Shown here: positions 25,377 through 33,777 of the stretch, piece after piece
How the letters are laid out: the number at the start of each line of letters is the position of its first letter
How positions within the stretch are numbered: the stretch's first letter is position 1
Origin: Psychrobacter maritimus
Lineage (GTDB): Bacteria; Pseudomonadota; Gammaproteobacteria; Pseudomonadales; Moraxellaceae
Direction: 5' to 3'
Assembly: GCF_904846345.1 (NCBI RefSeq)
Contig: NZ_CAJHAJ010000014.1
Coordinates: 1-38,532 of the forward strand
Length of the DNA stretch: 38,532 bases
The notes under the pieces: generated by a model
Told to the model about the DNA's origin: nothing
The model's input: only the letters and a program-made list of their open reading frames with translations
Database searches by the model: none
Position numbers and translations under genes: made by a program

Positions 25377-26602
25377 TAGTGACCTCCGGTAACGCGTTCT
25401 GGTGGCTGTTTACACTTCTCAATGGCAGTGTAAAACGGCATCAATAAGAAGAACAAGAAATATAGAACTGTGAATATACGTGACATGATAGTCGCCGTTG
25501 GGGTTGCAGGTGTTGCACCCAAGTAGCCTAGTACGACAAAGCTAATCGCAAAGATAGTAAGCGCAATCTTAGACAAGATGCCTTTATAACGTATCGAGCG
25601 TACTGGAGATCTATCGAGCCATGGGATTAAGAACAGTACGGCAATCGCACCACCCATCGCAATAACACCACCAAGCTTATCAGGAACTGCACGTAAGATG
25701 GCATAGAAAGGTGTGTAGTACCATACTGGCGCAATATGCGCAGGTGTTTTTAGCGAGTTCGCTGTCTCAAAGTTTGGTGGCTCAAGGAAGAAACCGCCGC
25801 CTTCTGGGAAGAAGAACACCACTGCAAAGAACAAGATAAAGAAGACAACAATACCCACCATATCATGCACAGTGTAGTACGGATGGAATTCAATACCGTC
25901 TAATGGTACGCCATTCTTATCTTTTAGCTTCTTAATGTCGATGCCATCAGGGTTGTTCGAACCAACATGATGTAGCGCCACTAAATGCATAAAGACTAAG
26001 CCCACAAGCACCAGCGGAATCGCAACCACATGCAAGGCAAAGAAGCGGTTTAGGGTGATACCTGAGATAATATAATCACCACGTACCCATTCAGCAAGAC
26101 CATCACCAATCACAGGCAGTGCAGCAGGTAGGTTTAAGATAACCTGTGCGCCCCAGAATGACATGTTGCCCCAAGGAAGTAGGTAACCGAAGAAACCTTC
26201 TGCCATCAATGCTAGGTAAATACCCATACCGATGAGCCAAATAAGCTCACGTGGTTTTTGGTATGAACCGTATAGCAAGGCGCGGAACATATGCAGATAT
26301 ACCACGACGAAGAACGCTGATGCGCCGGTCGAGTGCATATAACGGATGAGCCAGCCACCTTTAACATCACGCATGATGTATTCAACAGAGGCAAATGCCC
26401 CTTCGGCACTTGGGTTGTACATCATCGTCAGCCAAATACCAGTGACTAACTGGTTGACCAGTACCACCATTGATAACACGCCAAAGAAATACCAAAAGTT
26501 AAAGTTCTTTGGTGCATAGTACTTTGACATATGATATTCATAGGTTTCAGTCGCAGGAAAACGCGCGTCCACCCAATGCATTAACTTTTTACCCATGCTC
26601 AT
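25376..26602 (-). CDS. petB: Ubiquinol-cytochrome c reductase, cytochrome b subunit
   Basis: Diheme membrane core of complex III with the quinol-oxidising and quinone-reducing sites. Heme-ligand histidines occur in RYMHSTGASAFFVVVYLHMF and in FFALHVVAIPLVLVGLVFMH, each pair 13-14 residues apart. The Qo-site motif reads PVWY (IAPVWYYTPFYAILRAVP) rather than the PEWY of mitochondria; this variant is known in beta/gammaproteobacteria. An in-frame TTG at 26617 lies inside the Rieske gene, but GGGGAGG precedes the ATG at 26602, which is used (408 residues). It starts one base after the petA stop, the middle gene of petABC. Confidence 0.96.
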   Translation of the reverse strand: MSMGKKLMHWVDARFPATETYEYHMSKYYAPKNFNFWYFFGVLSMVVLVNQLVTGIWLTMMYNPSAEGAFASVEYIMRDVKGGWLIRYMHSTGASAFFVVVYLHMFRALLYGSYQKPRELIWLIGMGIYLALMAEGFFGYLLPWGNMSFWGAQVILNLPAALPVIGDGLAEWVRGDYIISGITLNRFFALHVVAIPLVLVGLVFMHLVALHHVGSNNPDGIDIKKLKDKNGVPLDGIEFHPYYTVHDMVGIVVFFILFFAVVFFFPEGGGFFLEPPNFETANSLKTPAHIAPVWYYTPFYAILRAVPDKLGGVIAMGGAIAVLFLIPWLDRSPVRSIRYKGILSKIALTIFAISFVVLGYLGATPATPTATIMSRIFTVLYFLFFLLMPFYTAIEKCKQPPERVTGGH

Positions 26603-26603
26603 A

Positions 26604-27188
26604 TTAAGCCTCCCCAATCGTCAAGATGGTACCATCCACGTTGTACTCTGGGACGGGTAAGTTAAGCGGTGCAGGTACACCACTATAAACACGACCCGCT
26701 AAATCATATTTAGAGCCATGACATGGGCAGAAAAATCCACCGTACCAATCATTACCACCTAAATCGGCTGCGCCAACATCAGGACGGTAGTTTGGTGCAC
26801 AGCCTAAATGCGTACAGACGCCTTCTACCACCAATACTTCTGGCGAGATAGAGCGTTCAGGATTTTTACAGTATTCAGGTTGCAAAGATGCATCAGAATC
26901 GGGGTCAGATAATAGTGGCTTTACTGATTCAAGCGTGGTCAGCATCTCTTCAGTGCGCTTGACCACAAAGATAGGTTTACCACGGTATTTGACGACAATC
27001 ATTTGTCCTGCTTCGATAGAACCAATATCTTGGGTCACTGCCGCACCAGCAGCCTCAGCTTTAGCGCTTGGGGTCCAAGAACGGACAAAAGGTGTTGCCA
27101 CAGCAGCTACCCCAGCTGCACCAATTACGGCAGTCGAGGCAATAAGAACTCTACGACGTTGTACGTTAACGCCTTCGGCATGGCTCAT
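26604..27188 (-). CDS. petA: Ubiquinol-cytochrome c reductase, Rieske iron-sulfur subunit
   Basis: Carries the 2Fe-2S centre that takes the first electron from quinol at the Qo site. The cluster boxes are CTHLGC and CPCHGS, each giving a Cys and a His ligand. The N-terminal QRRRVLIASTAVIGAAG is a Tat-type signal anchor (twin Arg then hydrophobic helix), normal for Rieske proteins that are folded before export. Length 194 is normal. First gene of petABC, with GGAGGAAG upstream of the ATG at 27188. The operon promoter must lie in the long gap beyond. Confidence 0.96.
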   Translation of the reverse strand: MSHAEGVNVQRRRVLIASTAVIGAAGVAAVATPFVRSWTPSAKAEAAGAAVTQDIGSIEAGQMIVVKYRGKPIFVVKRTEEMLTTLESVKPLLSDPDSDASLQPEYCKNPERSISPEVLVVEGVCTHLGCAPNYRPDVGAADLGGNDWYGGFFCPCHGSKYDLAGRVYSGVPAPLNLPVPEYNVDGTILTIGEA

Positions 27189-27737
27189 TAAAACTTCCTC
27201 CAGGTGAATGAAATGGGATTATCCCACACTGGGTTTGTGGCTTAGAAAAATTACAATTATCAAGCCACGTTAGCTGTGCCTAATTTTGCTAATTGTTGCT
27301 ATTCTAAGCTATTTCGGTCATAAAATAAATTATTGTGTTAAAAATAAAGCAACCTTGATAGGGCACGCTACAACGTTAAACCAGATAATGGGTCTAAAAG
27401 ACCTTACTTATCAATGTTTAACAGATGCCTGTATGCAACAAGGCTTATAGGAATAATGACCTTATAATTAATAAGGATATTCAGCAATAGCGAATGATAC
27501 TTGAAATTCAGACAATGTTCACTAACTTTCAGCACATCACTACTGTGTAAGTAGCCGTTGGCTATTTATTTCTACTTACTAAAATGAAATACTTATAAAT
27601 CGCTCTACCTTTAATAGTGCATTTTAAATAAGATATCTATTAATATGATAGATATTAAAGGTATAACCATTAAAGGTAAGGGCGTCATGATTCATACTAA
27701 GCTTGTAGTGCTTTATTTTTTATACTAACTATAAATA
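27189..27737. other. 549-bp gene-free region between uup and petABC
   Basis: AT-rich and without a credible ORF. It holds the petABC promoter (minus strand) and the 3' end of the uup transcript. Repeats seen: GTAAGTAG and CTACTTAC arms near 27549-27581, and a nested set of inverted and direct repeats at 27606-27678. It may be a decayed gene or small mobile element, but no protein remnant was recognised. Confidence 0.55.
27606..27678. repeat. Nested inverted repeat with a third direct copy of its arm
   Basis: TACCTTTAATA (27606-27616) and TATTAAAGGTA (27653-27663) are exact complements. Inside lies a second palindrome, ATATCTAT and ATAGATAT around 7 nt. ATTAAAGGTA recurs in direct orientation at 27669-27678. 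The structure sits downstream of uup, about 420 bp upstream of petA. Confidence 0.75.
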
Positions 27738-29687
27738 CTAGCTCTCAAGAGTATGCCAGCGCTCAAGCTTAGTCATCATCTCATCTTCGATGACCAATAA
27801 ACGCTCACTGGCGGCAGTCGCGGCTTCAATATCTTTGGTAAACCATGACCCGTCAGCCAGCTTTTCTTCTAGCTGAGTTTGCTCAGCTTCAAGCGCGGCG
27901 ATTTCTTTCGGTAAATTATCAAGTTCACGCTGCTCGTTATAGTTGAGTTTTTTAGCAGCTGTATTAGGCTTTGCGGCAACCGTAGCTTTATTGCTAGATT
28001 TGCTATTGGCAGCATTATCGCTAGACGATTTAGCATTCTTAGCCTTTGCTGCTTCTTCACGGTTCTTTTGTACCAAATATTCTTGATAGCCACCGACATA
28101 CTCTTTGACCACCCCTTTGCCGTCTTCATCAGTATCAAACACCCAAGTAGAGGTGACAACGTTGTCCATAAATGAGCGGTCATGGCTAATCAGCAGGATA
28201 GTACCGTTAAAGCTACTAACAGACTCTTCTAATAGCTCCAAGGTTGCCATATCCAAATCGTTGGTTGGCTCATCGAGTACCAGAATGTTAGCAGGCTTTA
28301 ATAGCTGCTTGGCAAGTAATACACGGTTACGTTCACCACCTGATAGGGCTTTGACTGGCGTACGTGCACGTTCTGGGGCAAATAAGAAGTCTTGCAAATA
28401 GCTCATGATATGCGTCTTGCGCCCGCCAACTTCGACAAAGTCTGAACCTTCTGAGACGTTTTGTGCGACACTGGCTTCTAAATCTAGCTGATCACGCAGC
28501 TGATCAAAAAAGGCAATTTTCAGATTAGTGCCAAGCTCAACTGTACCTGTTTTGGTGACTTCATCGTCAGACATATCGAGTAGGGCTTTAATGAGCGTGG
28601 TTTTACCAGCGCCGTTGGGACCCACGATACCAATTTTATCGCCGCGCATAATCATGGTGCTAAAGTTATCGACCAAGACGTTGCCATCATATTCCAGATG
28701 CAAGTTTTTAACTTTACAGACCAGCTTGCCGCTTTTCTCGCCTTCACCCATGGTGATATTGACGTTACCGACTTGCTCACGGCGACCACTACGCTCTTCG
28801 CGCAACGCTTTTAGCTCACGGACGCGACCTTCGTTACGGGTACGACGCGCTTTGATACCTTGGCGAATCCAAACTTCTTCTTGTGCCAGTTTCTTATCAA
28901 AGTTAGCATTATTTTTTTCTTCAGCAAGTAGCTGCTGCTCTTTTAATTCTTGATAACGCGCATAACCTTTTGCGCCTTGGGTCACGTCATAGCTTGTTAA
29001 CTGACCACGGTCAAGCTCAACGATACGCGTAGCAAGCTTATTCACAAATGCTCTATCGTGAGTCACAAATAATAAAGTCAAACCTTGCCAATCTAATAAG
29101 AAGCGCTCTAACCATTCGATACTTTCAACGTCTAAATGGTTGGTTGGCTCATCGAGCAATAGCACGTCAGGCTTAGTAACCAGCGCACGTGCAAGTAGTA
29201 CGCGGCGTTTACGACCACCAGAAAGTGAAGACAAGTCATCTTCAGGATCGAGTCCCATGGTCGTAATCAGACGGGTTGCATCGCGCTCTAAATCCCAGCC
29301 ATGTACCGCATCGATATCATGCTGCAAGGTTGCCATATGCTCGCAAGCGTCCATATCGCCGTTGGCACACATATCGACTTGCTTATTATAGTTAATGAGC
29401 AAATCAGCGGTACGGCGGCTACCGCCCATCACGATGTCCAAGATACGACCGCTGGTTTCAGGGACGTCTTGCTCTAGCATCGCAACACGCATGCTGCTAT
29501 TGGTGATAATCTCACCGCTGTCAGGCTGCAATGAGCCGTTAATCAGTTTAAATAAGGTGGATTTACCTTCGCCATTGCGGCCAATCAAACACACACGCTC
29601 GCCCGCATTAATCGCAAAATCAATACCGTCAAGAACAGGAGCGACGCCAAAGGCTAAGTGAATATCTTTTAAATGTATCAATGCCAT
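27738..29687 (-). CDS. uup: ABC-F family ATPase, Uup type
   Basis: Soluble tandem-ATPase protein of the ABC-F group, which acts on ribosomes and, for Uup, also affects transposon excision and branched DNA. The first ATPase has GRNGEGKST (36-44), LSGGRKRRVLLARAL and VLLLDEPTNHLD. The ABC-F linker is rich in Arg/Lys/Glu (KARRTRNEGRVRELKALREE). The second ATPase has GPNGAGKTT, LSGGERNRVLLAKQLL and ILVLDEPTNDLD. A Ser/Ala/Asn-Lys-rich hinge leads to a C-terminal coiled coil (ELDNLPKEIAALEAEQTQLE), the DNA-binding tail typical of Uup. The frame is open to 29795, but similarity begins at the ATG at 29687 (649 residues); no strong ribosome site is seen. Confidence 0.92.
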   Translation of the reverse strand: MALIHLKDIHLAFGVAPVLDGIDFAINAGERVCLIGRNGEGKSTLFKLINGSLQPDSGEIITNSSMRVAMLEQDVPETSGRILDIVMGGSRRTADLLINYNKQVDMCANGDMDACEHMATLQHDIDAVHGWDLERDATRLITTMGLDPEDDLSSLSGGRKRRVLLARALVTKPDVLLLDEPTNHLDVESIEWLERFLLDWQGLTLLFVTHDRAFVNKLATRIVELDRGQLTSYDVTQGAKGYARYQELKEQQLLAEEKNNANFDKKLAQEEVWIRQGIKARRTRNEGRVRELKALREERSGRREQVGNVNITMGEGEKSGKLVCKVKNLHLEYDGNVLVDNFSTMIMRGDKIGIVGPNGAGKTTLIKALLDMSDDEVTKTGTVELGTNLKIAFFDQLRDQLDLEASVAQNVSEGSDFVEVGGRKTHIMSYLQDFLFAPERARTPVKALSGGERNRVLLAKQLLKPANILVLDEPTNDLDMATLELLEESVSSFNGTILLISHDRSFMDNVVTSTWVFDTDEDGKGVVKEYVGGYQEYLVQKNREEAAKAKNAKSSSDNAANSKSSNKATVAAKPNTAAKKLNYNEQRELDNLPKEIAALEAEQTQLEEKLADGSWFTKDIEAATAASERLLVIEDEMMTKLERWHTLES

Positions 29688-29846
29688 AGAATATCTTAAG
29701 CTTATATAATAGTGAGGTAGGGGTTGTTGCAAAATTGCTAGCAGTATAACATGCTGCCACCTAACTGTAGTATGCGTAAATGCATTTATAAGCACTATTT
29801 TATAACGGTTATTTTAAATGGTCATGGGTGAGATTTGACAAAGGTC

Positions 29847-30158
29847 ATGACTACATTATCTGGTATTGAGAAAAATATGAATGAACTGAATTCGATAGAT
29901 AGCAAACCTTCCAATAGTCAAGCTAAGCTGTCAGATACCCAAGCGGATTTACAAGCACAGGTTATTGAATTACAGATGAACCTGTCTCATCTTGAGGTTA
30001 CCGTAGAACGGCTTGATGAGGTCATTACGCGTCAAGACAGAGATATCCAAACCTTGCAGCGACAGGTGCAGTTTATCTATAAACAAGTCGAAAGCCAAGA
30101 TGGAGAGGGCGGTGTGGCGCCGTTTGATGTTGTGGCAGATAGACCGCCACACTATTAA
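29847..30158 (+). CDS. slyX: SlyX family coiled-coil protein
   Basis: Small cytoplasmic protein of unknown role. The core (about residues 31-85) is a long coiled coil, LQAQVIELQMNLSHLEVTVE then LDEVITRQDRDIQTLQRQVQ, and the protein ends RPPHY, the hallmark PPHY of SlyX. At 103 residues it is longer than E. coli SlyX (about 72) through a Ser/Asn-rich N-terminus that may not all be translated. Starts at TTG 29835, ATG 29847 or ATG 29877 are all possible; none has a well-spaced Shine-Dalgarno. It diverges from uup. Confidence 0.82.
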   Translation: MTTLSGIEKNMNELNSIDSKPSNSQAKLSDTQADLQAQVIELQMNLSHLEVTVERLDEVITRQDRDIQTLQRQVQFIYKQVESQDGEGGVAPFDVVADRPPHY

Positions 30159-30292
30159 GTGGAAAAACACCTCTTACTGATAAGCCGTCTGATGGGCTGT
30201 TTATGATAAGCGTATATGTGTGTTTTTGCATAAATACACCGTACGATGACTATTGAGTCATATTAGAGAAATAATGTGTTTTTAGGTTGTCT

Positions 30293-30311
30293 TAATGTAA
30301 AAAAAACATTA
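30293..30311. promoter_or_regulatory. Small inverted repeat upstream of the first FadL-family gene
   Basis: TAATGT (30293-30298) and ACATTA (30306-30311) are exact complements around seven A residues, 80 bp before the ATG. TTGTCT at 30288 and TAGTAT at 30310 form a weak -35/-10 pair overlapping the repeat, so it could be an operator. Confidence 0.35.
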
Positions 30312-30371
30312 GTATCCTTCACCTTAGATACTGTCTACCTAACAAAGTTCGGTGTAGCGGTAAAACAATGT

Positions 30372-30393
30372 GGATGTTTGGAGATACACGATG
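30372..30393 (+). promoter_or_regulatory. Conserved ribosome-binding leader of the first FadL-family gene
   Basis: GGATGTTTGGAGATACACG leads directly into the ATG. Nearly the same 19 bases (with T for C and A for G) precede the ATG of the second FadL-family gene at 31983. GGAG supplies the Shine-Dalgarno and sets both starts. It shows that the duplication unit included the leader or that the leader is under selection. Confidence 0.7.
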
Positions 30394-31584
30394 GGCGCAA
30401 ATTTCAATCTAAAGACTCTTACGGTAGCTTTGGCTGCTCTTTCTGCAGCTAGTATCGCTAGTGCGGCAGGTCTTGATCGTTCAGGTCAAGATATCACGGC
30501 ATTTTTACAAGATGGCACCTATGCCGAAGCGGTTTATACTTATCTAGATGCTGATGTGAGTGGGAAAGATTCTTCAGATAACAAAATTGATGATATCGCA
30601 GAGTCTTATGACTTCTTTCGTTATGGCGTAAAAGCAGATATCAATGAGACCTTTAGCATTGGTGTTCTATATGATGAGCCTTTTGGCGCCGCAGCTGATT
30701 ATAGTGGCAAAAATGATTTTATATCTCATGAGCCAAATCCTAGTTTTGGTGGATTTATACAACCAAATGGTGAGTCGACTAACGTTGAAGTGCGTACTGA
30801 AAGTATCACAGGTATTCTTGGTGCAAAATTTGGTGAAAACAAAGAATTCCAAGTATATGGCGGTCCAGTAGCTCAACGTGTTCAAGCAGATGTGAAGTTG
30901 CGTGGTAAAGCATATGGTCAAGCAGATGGCTATACTACACATATTAGTGCTGCTCAAGATTATGGTTGGTTAGCAGGTGTTGCTTATAGTAAACCTGAGA
31001 TCGCGTTACAAGCAGCCCTCACTTACCGTTCAGAAATCGATCATACCTTACCAATTTCTGAAACGTTTCCAGCTTTAGCTCTTAAGCAAATGAATCCAAC
31101 AAGAGTTGGTGAAATTGAAATCACAACTCCCGAATCTGTAAATTTTGATTTCCAGACAGGTATCAATCCTACTATGTTAGCGACGGCTAAAGTACGCTGG
31201 GTACCTTGGAGTGATTTTGCTATTGTGCCACCTCTTTATAATCAAGCTAGCAATTTATCACTAGTAAGCTACGATAAAGATCAATGGTTAGTAGAATTAG
31301 GCTTAGCCAAACGTTTAACCCCAGCACTAGCAGTGACTGGTAATATCGGTTGGGATAGTGGTGCCGGTAATCCAGTTACTTCATTAGGTCCTATTGAGGG
31401 TTATTACAGCGCGGGTCTAGGGGCAAAGTATAACCTTACTGAAAACTGGGCTGTTTCTGCTGGTGGCAAATATCTCTGGTTCGGTGATGCTGAAGGTCAA
31501 ATACCAAATAAAAAAGTGGTTAGTAACTTTGAAGACAATGATGGTTTTGCCCTTGGTATGAAGCTATCTTATCAAGCTAAGTAA
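30391..31584 (+). CDS. FadL-family outer-membrane transport protein, copy 1
   Basis: Probable 14-strand outer-membrane beta-barrel for uptake of long-chain fatty acids or other hydrophobic compounds. A signal peptide (cleaved at ASA-AGLDRS) leads to a mature start AGLDRSGQDITAFLQDGTYAEA, the plug region in this family. Family motifs include YDFFRYGVKADINETFSIGV, YDEPFGA, KVRWVPWSDFAIVPPLYN, WDSGAGNPVTSLGPIEGYYS and AGGKYLWFGDAEGQ. 397 residues, the shortest of three tandem paralogues. GTG at 30370 is in frame but GGAG precedes the ATG at 30391. The C-terminus ends in Lys, not the usual Phe/Tyr. The gene has its own terminator. Confidence 0.85.
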   Translation: MGANFNLKTLTVALAALSAASIASAAGLDRSGQDITAFLQDGTYAEAVYTYLDADVSGKDSSDNKIDDIAESYDFFRYGVKADINETFSIGVLYDEPFGAAADYSGKNDFISHEPNPSFGGFIQPNGESTNVEVRTESITGILGAKFGENKEFQVYGGPVAQRVQADVKLRGKAYGQADGYTTHISAAQDYGWLAGVAYSKPEIALQAALTYRSEIDHTLPISETFPALALKQMNPTRVGEIEITTPESVNFDFQTGINPTMLATAKVRWVPWSDFAIVPPLYNQASNLSLVSYDKDQWLVELGLAKRLTPALAVTGNIGWDSGAGNPVTSLGPIEGYYSAGLGAKYNLTENWAVSAGGKYLWFGDAEGQIPNKKVVSNFEDNDGFALGMKLSYQAK

Positions 31585-31633
31585 AACTGAAAATTACTAA
31601 TATTGATATAAGTTATATTTTTTAGATAAAAAG

Positions 31634-31659
31634 ACGACCTTAAATAGGTCGTTTTTTTT
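31634..31659 (+). terminator. Rho-independent terminator of FadL-family copy 1
   Basis: ACGACCT (31634-31640) pairs with AGGTCGT (31646-31652), followed by a run of T residues to 31659. Confidence 0.9.
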
Positions 31660-31982
31660 ATGTTTAAAATAAAGAAAAATACAATAATCAATACCTTTTA
31701 ATTTGAGAATAAAAACCTATGTTTTCCGATTTAAGTTCGCCAATAATATTAATTAGAAATTACTGATTGTATAGTAAGTAAACTATTGTTTATTAAAGTA
31801 ATTTAATGTTTTGTACCGCTCAGTCATTAACAAGAAATAAAGCGTTTTAATTGTTGTTTTAGTGTCAGAAAGTCATTACTATTCATTTTAGGACATCGTT
31901 TACATAATCATATATTTTGCGTAACAATGCTAAATGTTGATTATTACAACGATTTAACAACGAGGATGTTTGGAGATATACA
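31660..31982. promoter_or_regulatory. AT-rich region with the promoter of FadL-family copy 2
   Basis: Very AT-rich, with no ORF. Because copy 1 ends in a terminator, the promoter of copy 2 must be here. The last 19 bases before the ATG (GGATGTTTGGAGATATACA) repeat the copy 1 leader. No operator was recognised. Confidence 0.5.
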
Positions 31983-33296
31983 ATGCGCGCTACTTTTCAC
32001 TTAAAAACCCTTGCCGTAGCGATAGCTACTCTTTCTGTAGCCAGTATGACTAACGCTGCAGGTCTTGATCGCTCAGGTCAAGATATCACTGCATTCTTAC
32101 AAGATGGCACTTATGCCGAAGCTGTATATACCTATATCGATGCTGATGTTAGTGGTTATGATAGCTCTAATAATAATCCTCTTGATAATAGCTATGTACG
32201 TGGTAATGCTACGGGTGATATCGCCGAATCTTATGATTTCTTCCGTTATGGTGTAAAAACTGATATCAATGACACTTTTAGTATTGGTGTTTTATATGAC
32301 GAGCCATTTGGCGCTGCTGCCAAATATGAAGGTGATAACAACTTCGTTGCAAATACTAATCCTGCTCAATCAGCAGGTGAGTTTGCAAATGATGAAAAGC
32401 CTAGCGGACCACTAGGTAATGCAGTCATAGGGGCTGAAGCAACGACTGCAGGGCAGGGTACTAATGTTGAAGTTCGTAGTGAGAACCTAACTGCTATTCT
32501 TGGTATGAAGCTTGGCGCAGATAAAAATTTCCAAATTTACGGCGGTCCAGTTGCTCAGCGTGTACAAGCTGATGTGAAATTACGCGGTCTTGCTTATGGT
32601 CCCGCTACTAGTTACACCTCAAATATTAACCCAGATCAGGATTATGGTTGGTTAGCGGGTGTATCTTATAGTAAGCCTGAAATCGCTTTAAAAGCTGCTT
32701 TGACGTATCGGTCTGAAATTGACCATAGTATGAATATATATGAGAGTTATCCTCTAGCTCCTTTATTAAGTGGTGGTACACTTCCATCTACTCAGAATAC
32801 TATTATGGAATTAACTACTCCTAAGTCAGTAAACTTCGACTTCCAAACAGGTGTTAATCCTACAACACTAGCCACAGCAAAAGTACGCTGGGTACCTTGG
32901 AGTGATTTTGTAATTACTCCCCCTTTATATAATGCAGCTAGTACAAGCGCAGCACGCCCCAATGGTTTAGATTTAGTAGAATATGAAGATGACCAATGGC
33001 AGGTAGAGCTTGGTCTCGCCAAGCGTATTGCTCCAGCCTTAGCGGTAAGTGGTACTGTTGGCTGGGATAGCGGGGCTGGCGATGTAACAACGTCACTAGG
33101 TCCTATCGATGGCTATTATAGTGTTGGTTTGGGCGCTAAATATAACGTCACTCCCGAATGGGCTGTATCAGCCGGTGGTAAATATCTATGGTTCGGCGAT
33201 GCCAAAGGTCAATTGCCAACTCAAAAATTGGTTGGTGATTTCCAAGACAATGATGGATATATCGTTGGCGTAAAATTGTCTTACCAAGGCGAGTAA
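31983..33296 (+). CDS. FadL-family outer-membrane transport protein, copy 2
   Basis: Second tandem barrel protein, 437 residues. The signal peptide (to TNA-AGLDRS) and the mature start through QDGTYAEAVYTY are almost the same as copy 1, as are IYGGPVAQRVQADVKLRG, DYGWLAGVSYSKPEIALKAAL, VRWVPWSDFVITPPLYN and WDSGAGDVTTSLGPIDGYYS. The extra length lies in presumed surface loops: an insert after DVSGYDSSN (about 60-75), one rich in Asn, Pro and Gly (about 113-152), and one near 245-262. Differences in loops with a constant barrel suggest changed ligand choice or escape from phage or predators; that is inference. GGAG leader before the ATG; a strong terminator follows. Confidence 0.85.
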   Translation: MRATFHLKTLAVAIATLSVASMTNAAGLDRSGQDITAFLQDGTYAEAVYTYIDADVSGYDSSNNNPLDNSYVRGNATGDIAESYDFFRYGVKTDINDTFSIGVLYDEPFGAAAKYEGDNNFVANTNPAQSAGEFANDEKPSGPLGNAVIGAEATTAGQGTNVEVRSENLTAILGMKLGADKNFQIYGGPVAQRVQADVKLRGLAYGPATSYTSNINPDQDYGWLAGVSYSKPEIALKAALTYRSEIDHSMNIYESYPLAPLLSGGTLPSTQNTIMELTTPKSVNFDFQTGVNPTTLATAKVRWVPWSDFVITPPLYNAASTSAARPNGLDLVEYEDDQWQVELGLAKRIAPALAVSGTVGWDSGAGDVTTSLGPIDGYYSVGLGAKYNVTPEWAVSAGGKYLWFGDAKGQLPTQKLVGDFQDNDGYIVGVKLSYQGE

Positions 33297-33336
33297 TTAA
33301 GTTTTCTATCGTTAATTAGAGATACTAATGTTCATA

Positions 33337-33373
33337 AAAGCAAAGCAGCCATATAGGCTGCTTTGCTTTTTTT
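33337..33373 (+). terminator. Rho-independent terminator of FadL-family copy 2
   Basis: AAAGCAAAGCAGCC (33337-33350) pairs perfectly with GGCTGCTTTGCTTT (33356-33369) around ATATA, and T residues follow. Confidence 0.93.
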
Positions 33374-33777
33374 ATACTTATATGTTTAGAAATTAATATA
33401 AAAAATTCCTCTGACTAATATGTCTAATACATAATTTTCTGATTAAGACGTACTGATATCATAGGTTTGAGTCGTACCAATTTATATTTTTTTTTTAGTA
33501 AAGACTCTATCGGCTTTAGCCTATTTCTTTAAAGTTCAAAAAGGGAGTTGCTATAAGACTCAACTTTAATTATGATACTTAAATCGGTTACGTTATCTTA
33601 CATAGCTGTAATGTCTGATGTTTAGGAAATGTGAAGATCGAGTCATCGATTCTTACTTCTAAAGATTTAGTTCAAAGTCGTTTGGCAAAGGATTGCACAG
33701 CATCAGCTGAAGTTACTGATATAAGACATATCATAACCAAGCTATTTGCCAGTTATTATATTCATGGAGGATATCAA
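33374..33777. promoter_or_regulatory. Upstream region of FadL-family copy 3
   Basis: About 400 bp, AT-rich, must contain the promoter of copy 3. An in-frame extension opens with ATG at 33631, but its peptide (about 49 residues) is hydrophilic, lies ahead of a complete signal peptide and has no counterpart in copies 1 and 2, so it is treated as non-coding or a 5' leader. GGAGG at 33766-33770 sets the GTG start at 33778. A run of T residues is found near 33486-33495. Confidence 0.5.

Noticed and set aside
28105..29661. Several Ser-rich plus-strand frames opposite uup
   Set aside because: Typical antisense shadows of ABC signature motifs; no independent signals.
29688..29795. N-terminal extension of Uup
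   Set aside because: The 36 extra residues have no ABC-F similarity; family similarity begins at the ATG at 29687.
30176..30210. Terminator after slyX
   Set aside because: Only AGCC and GGCT pair around an 8-nt loop with three T residues following; too weak to call.
33631..33777. N-terminal extension of FadL-family copy 3
   Set aside because: It would put about 49 hydrophilic residues before a complete signal peptide, and GGAGG marks the GTG at 33778.
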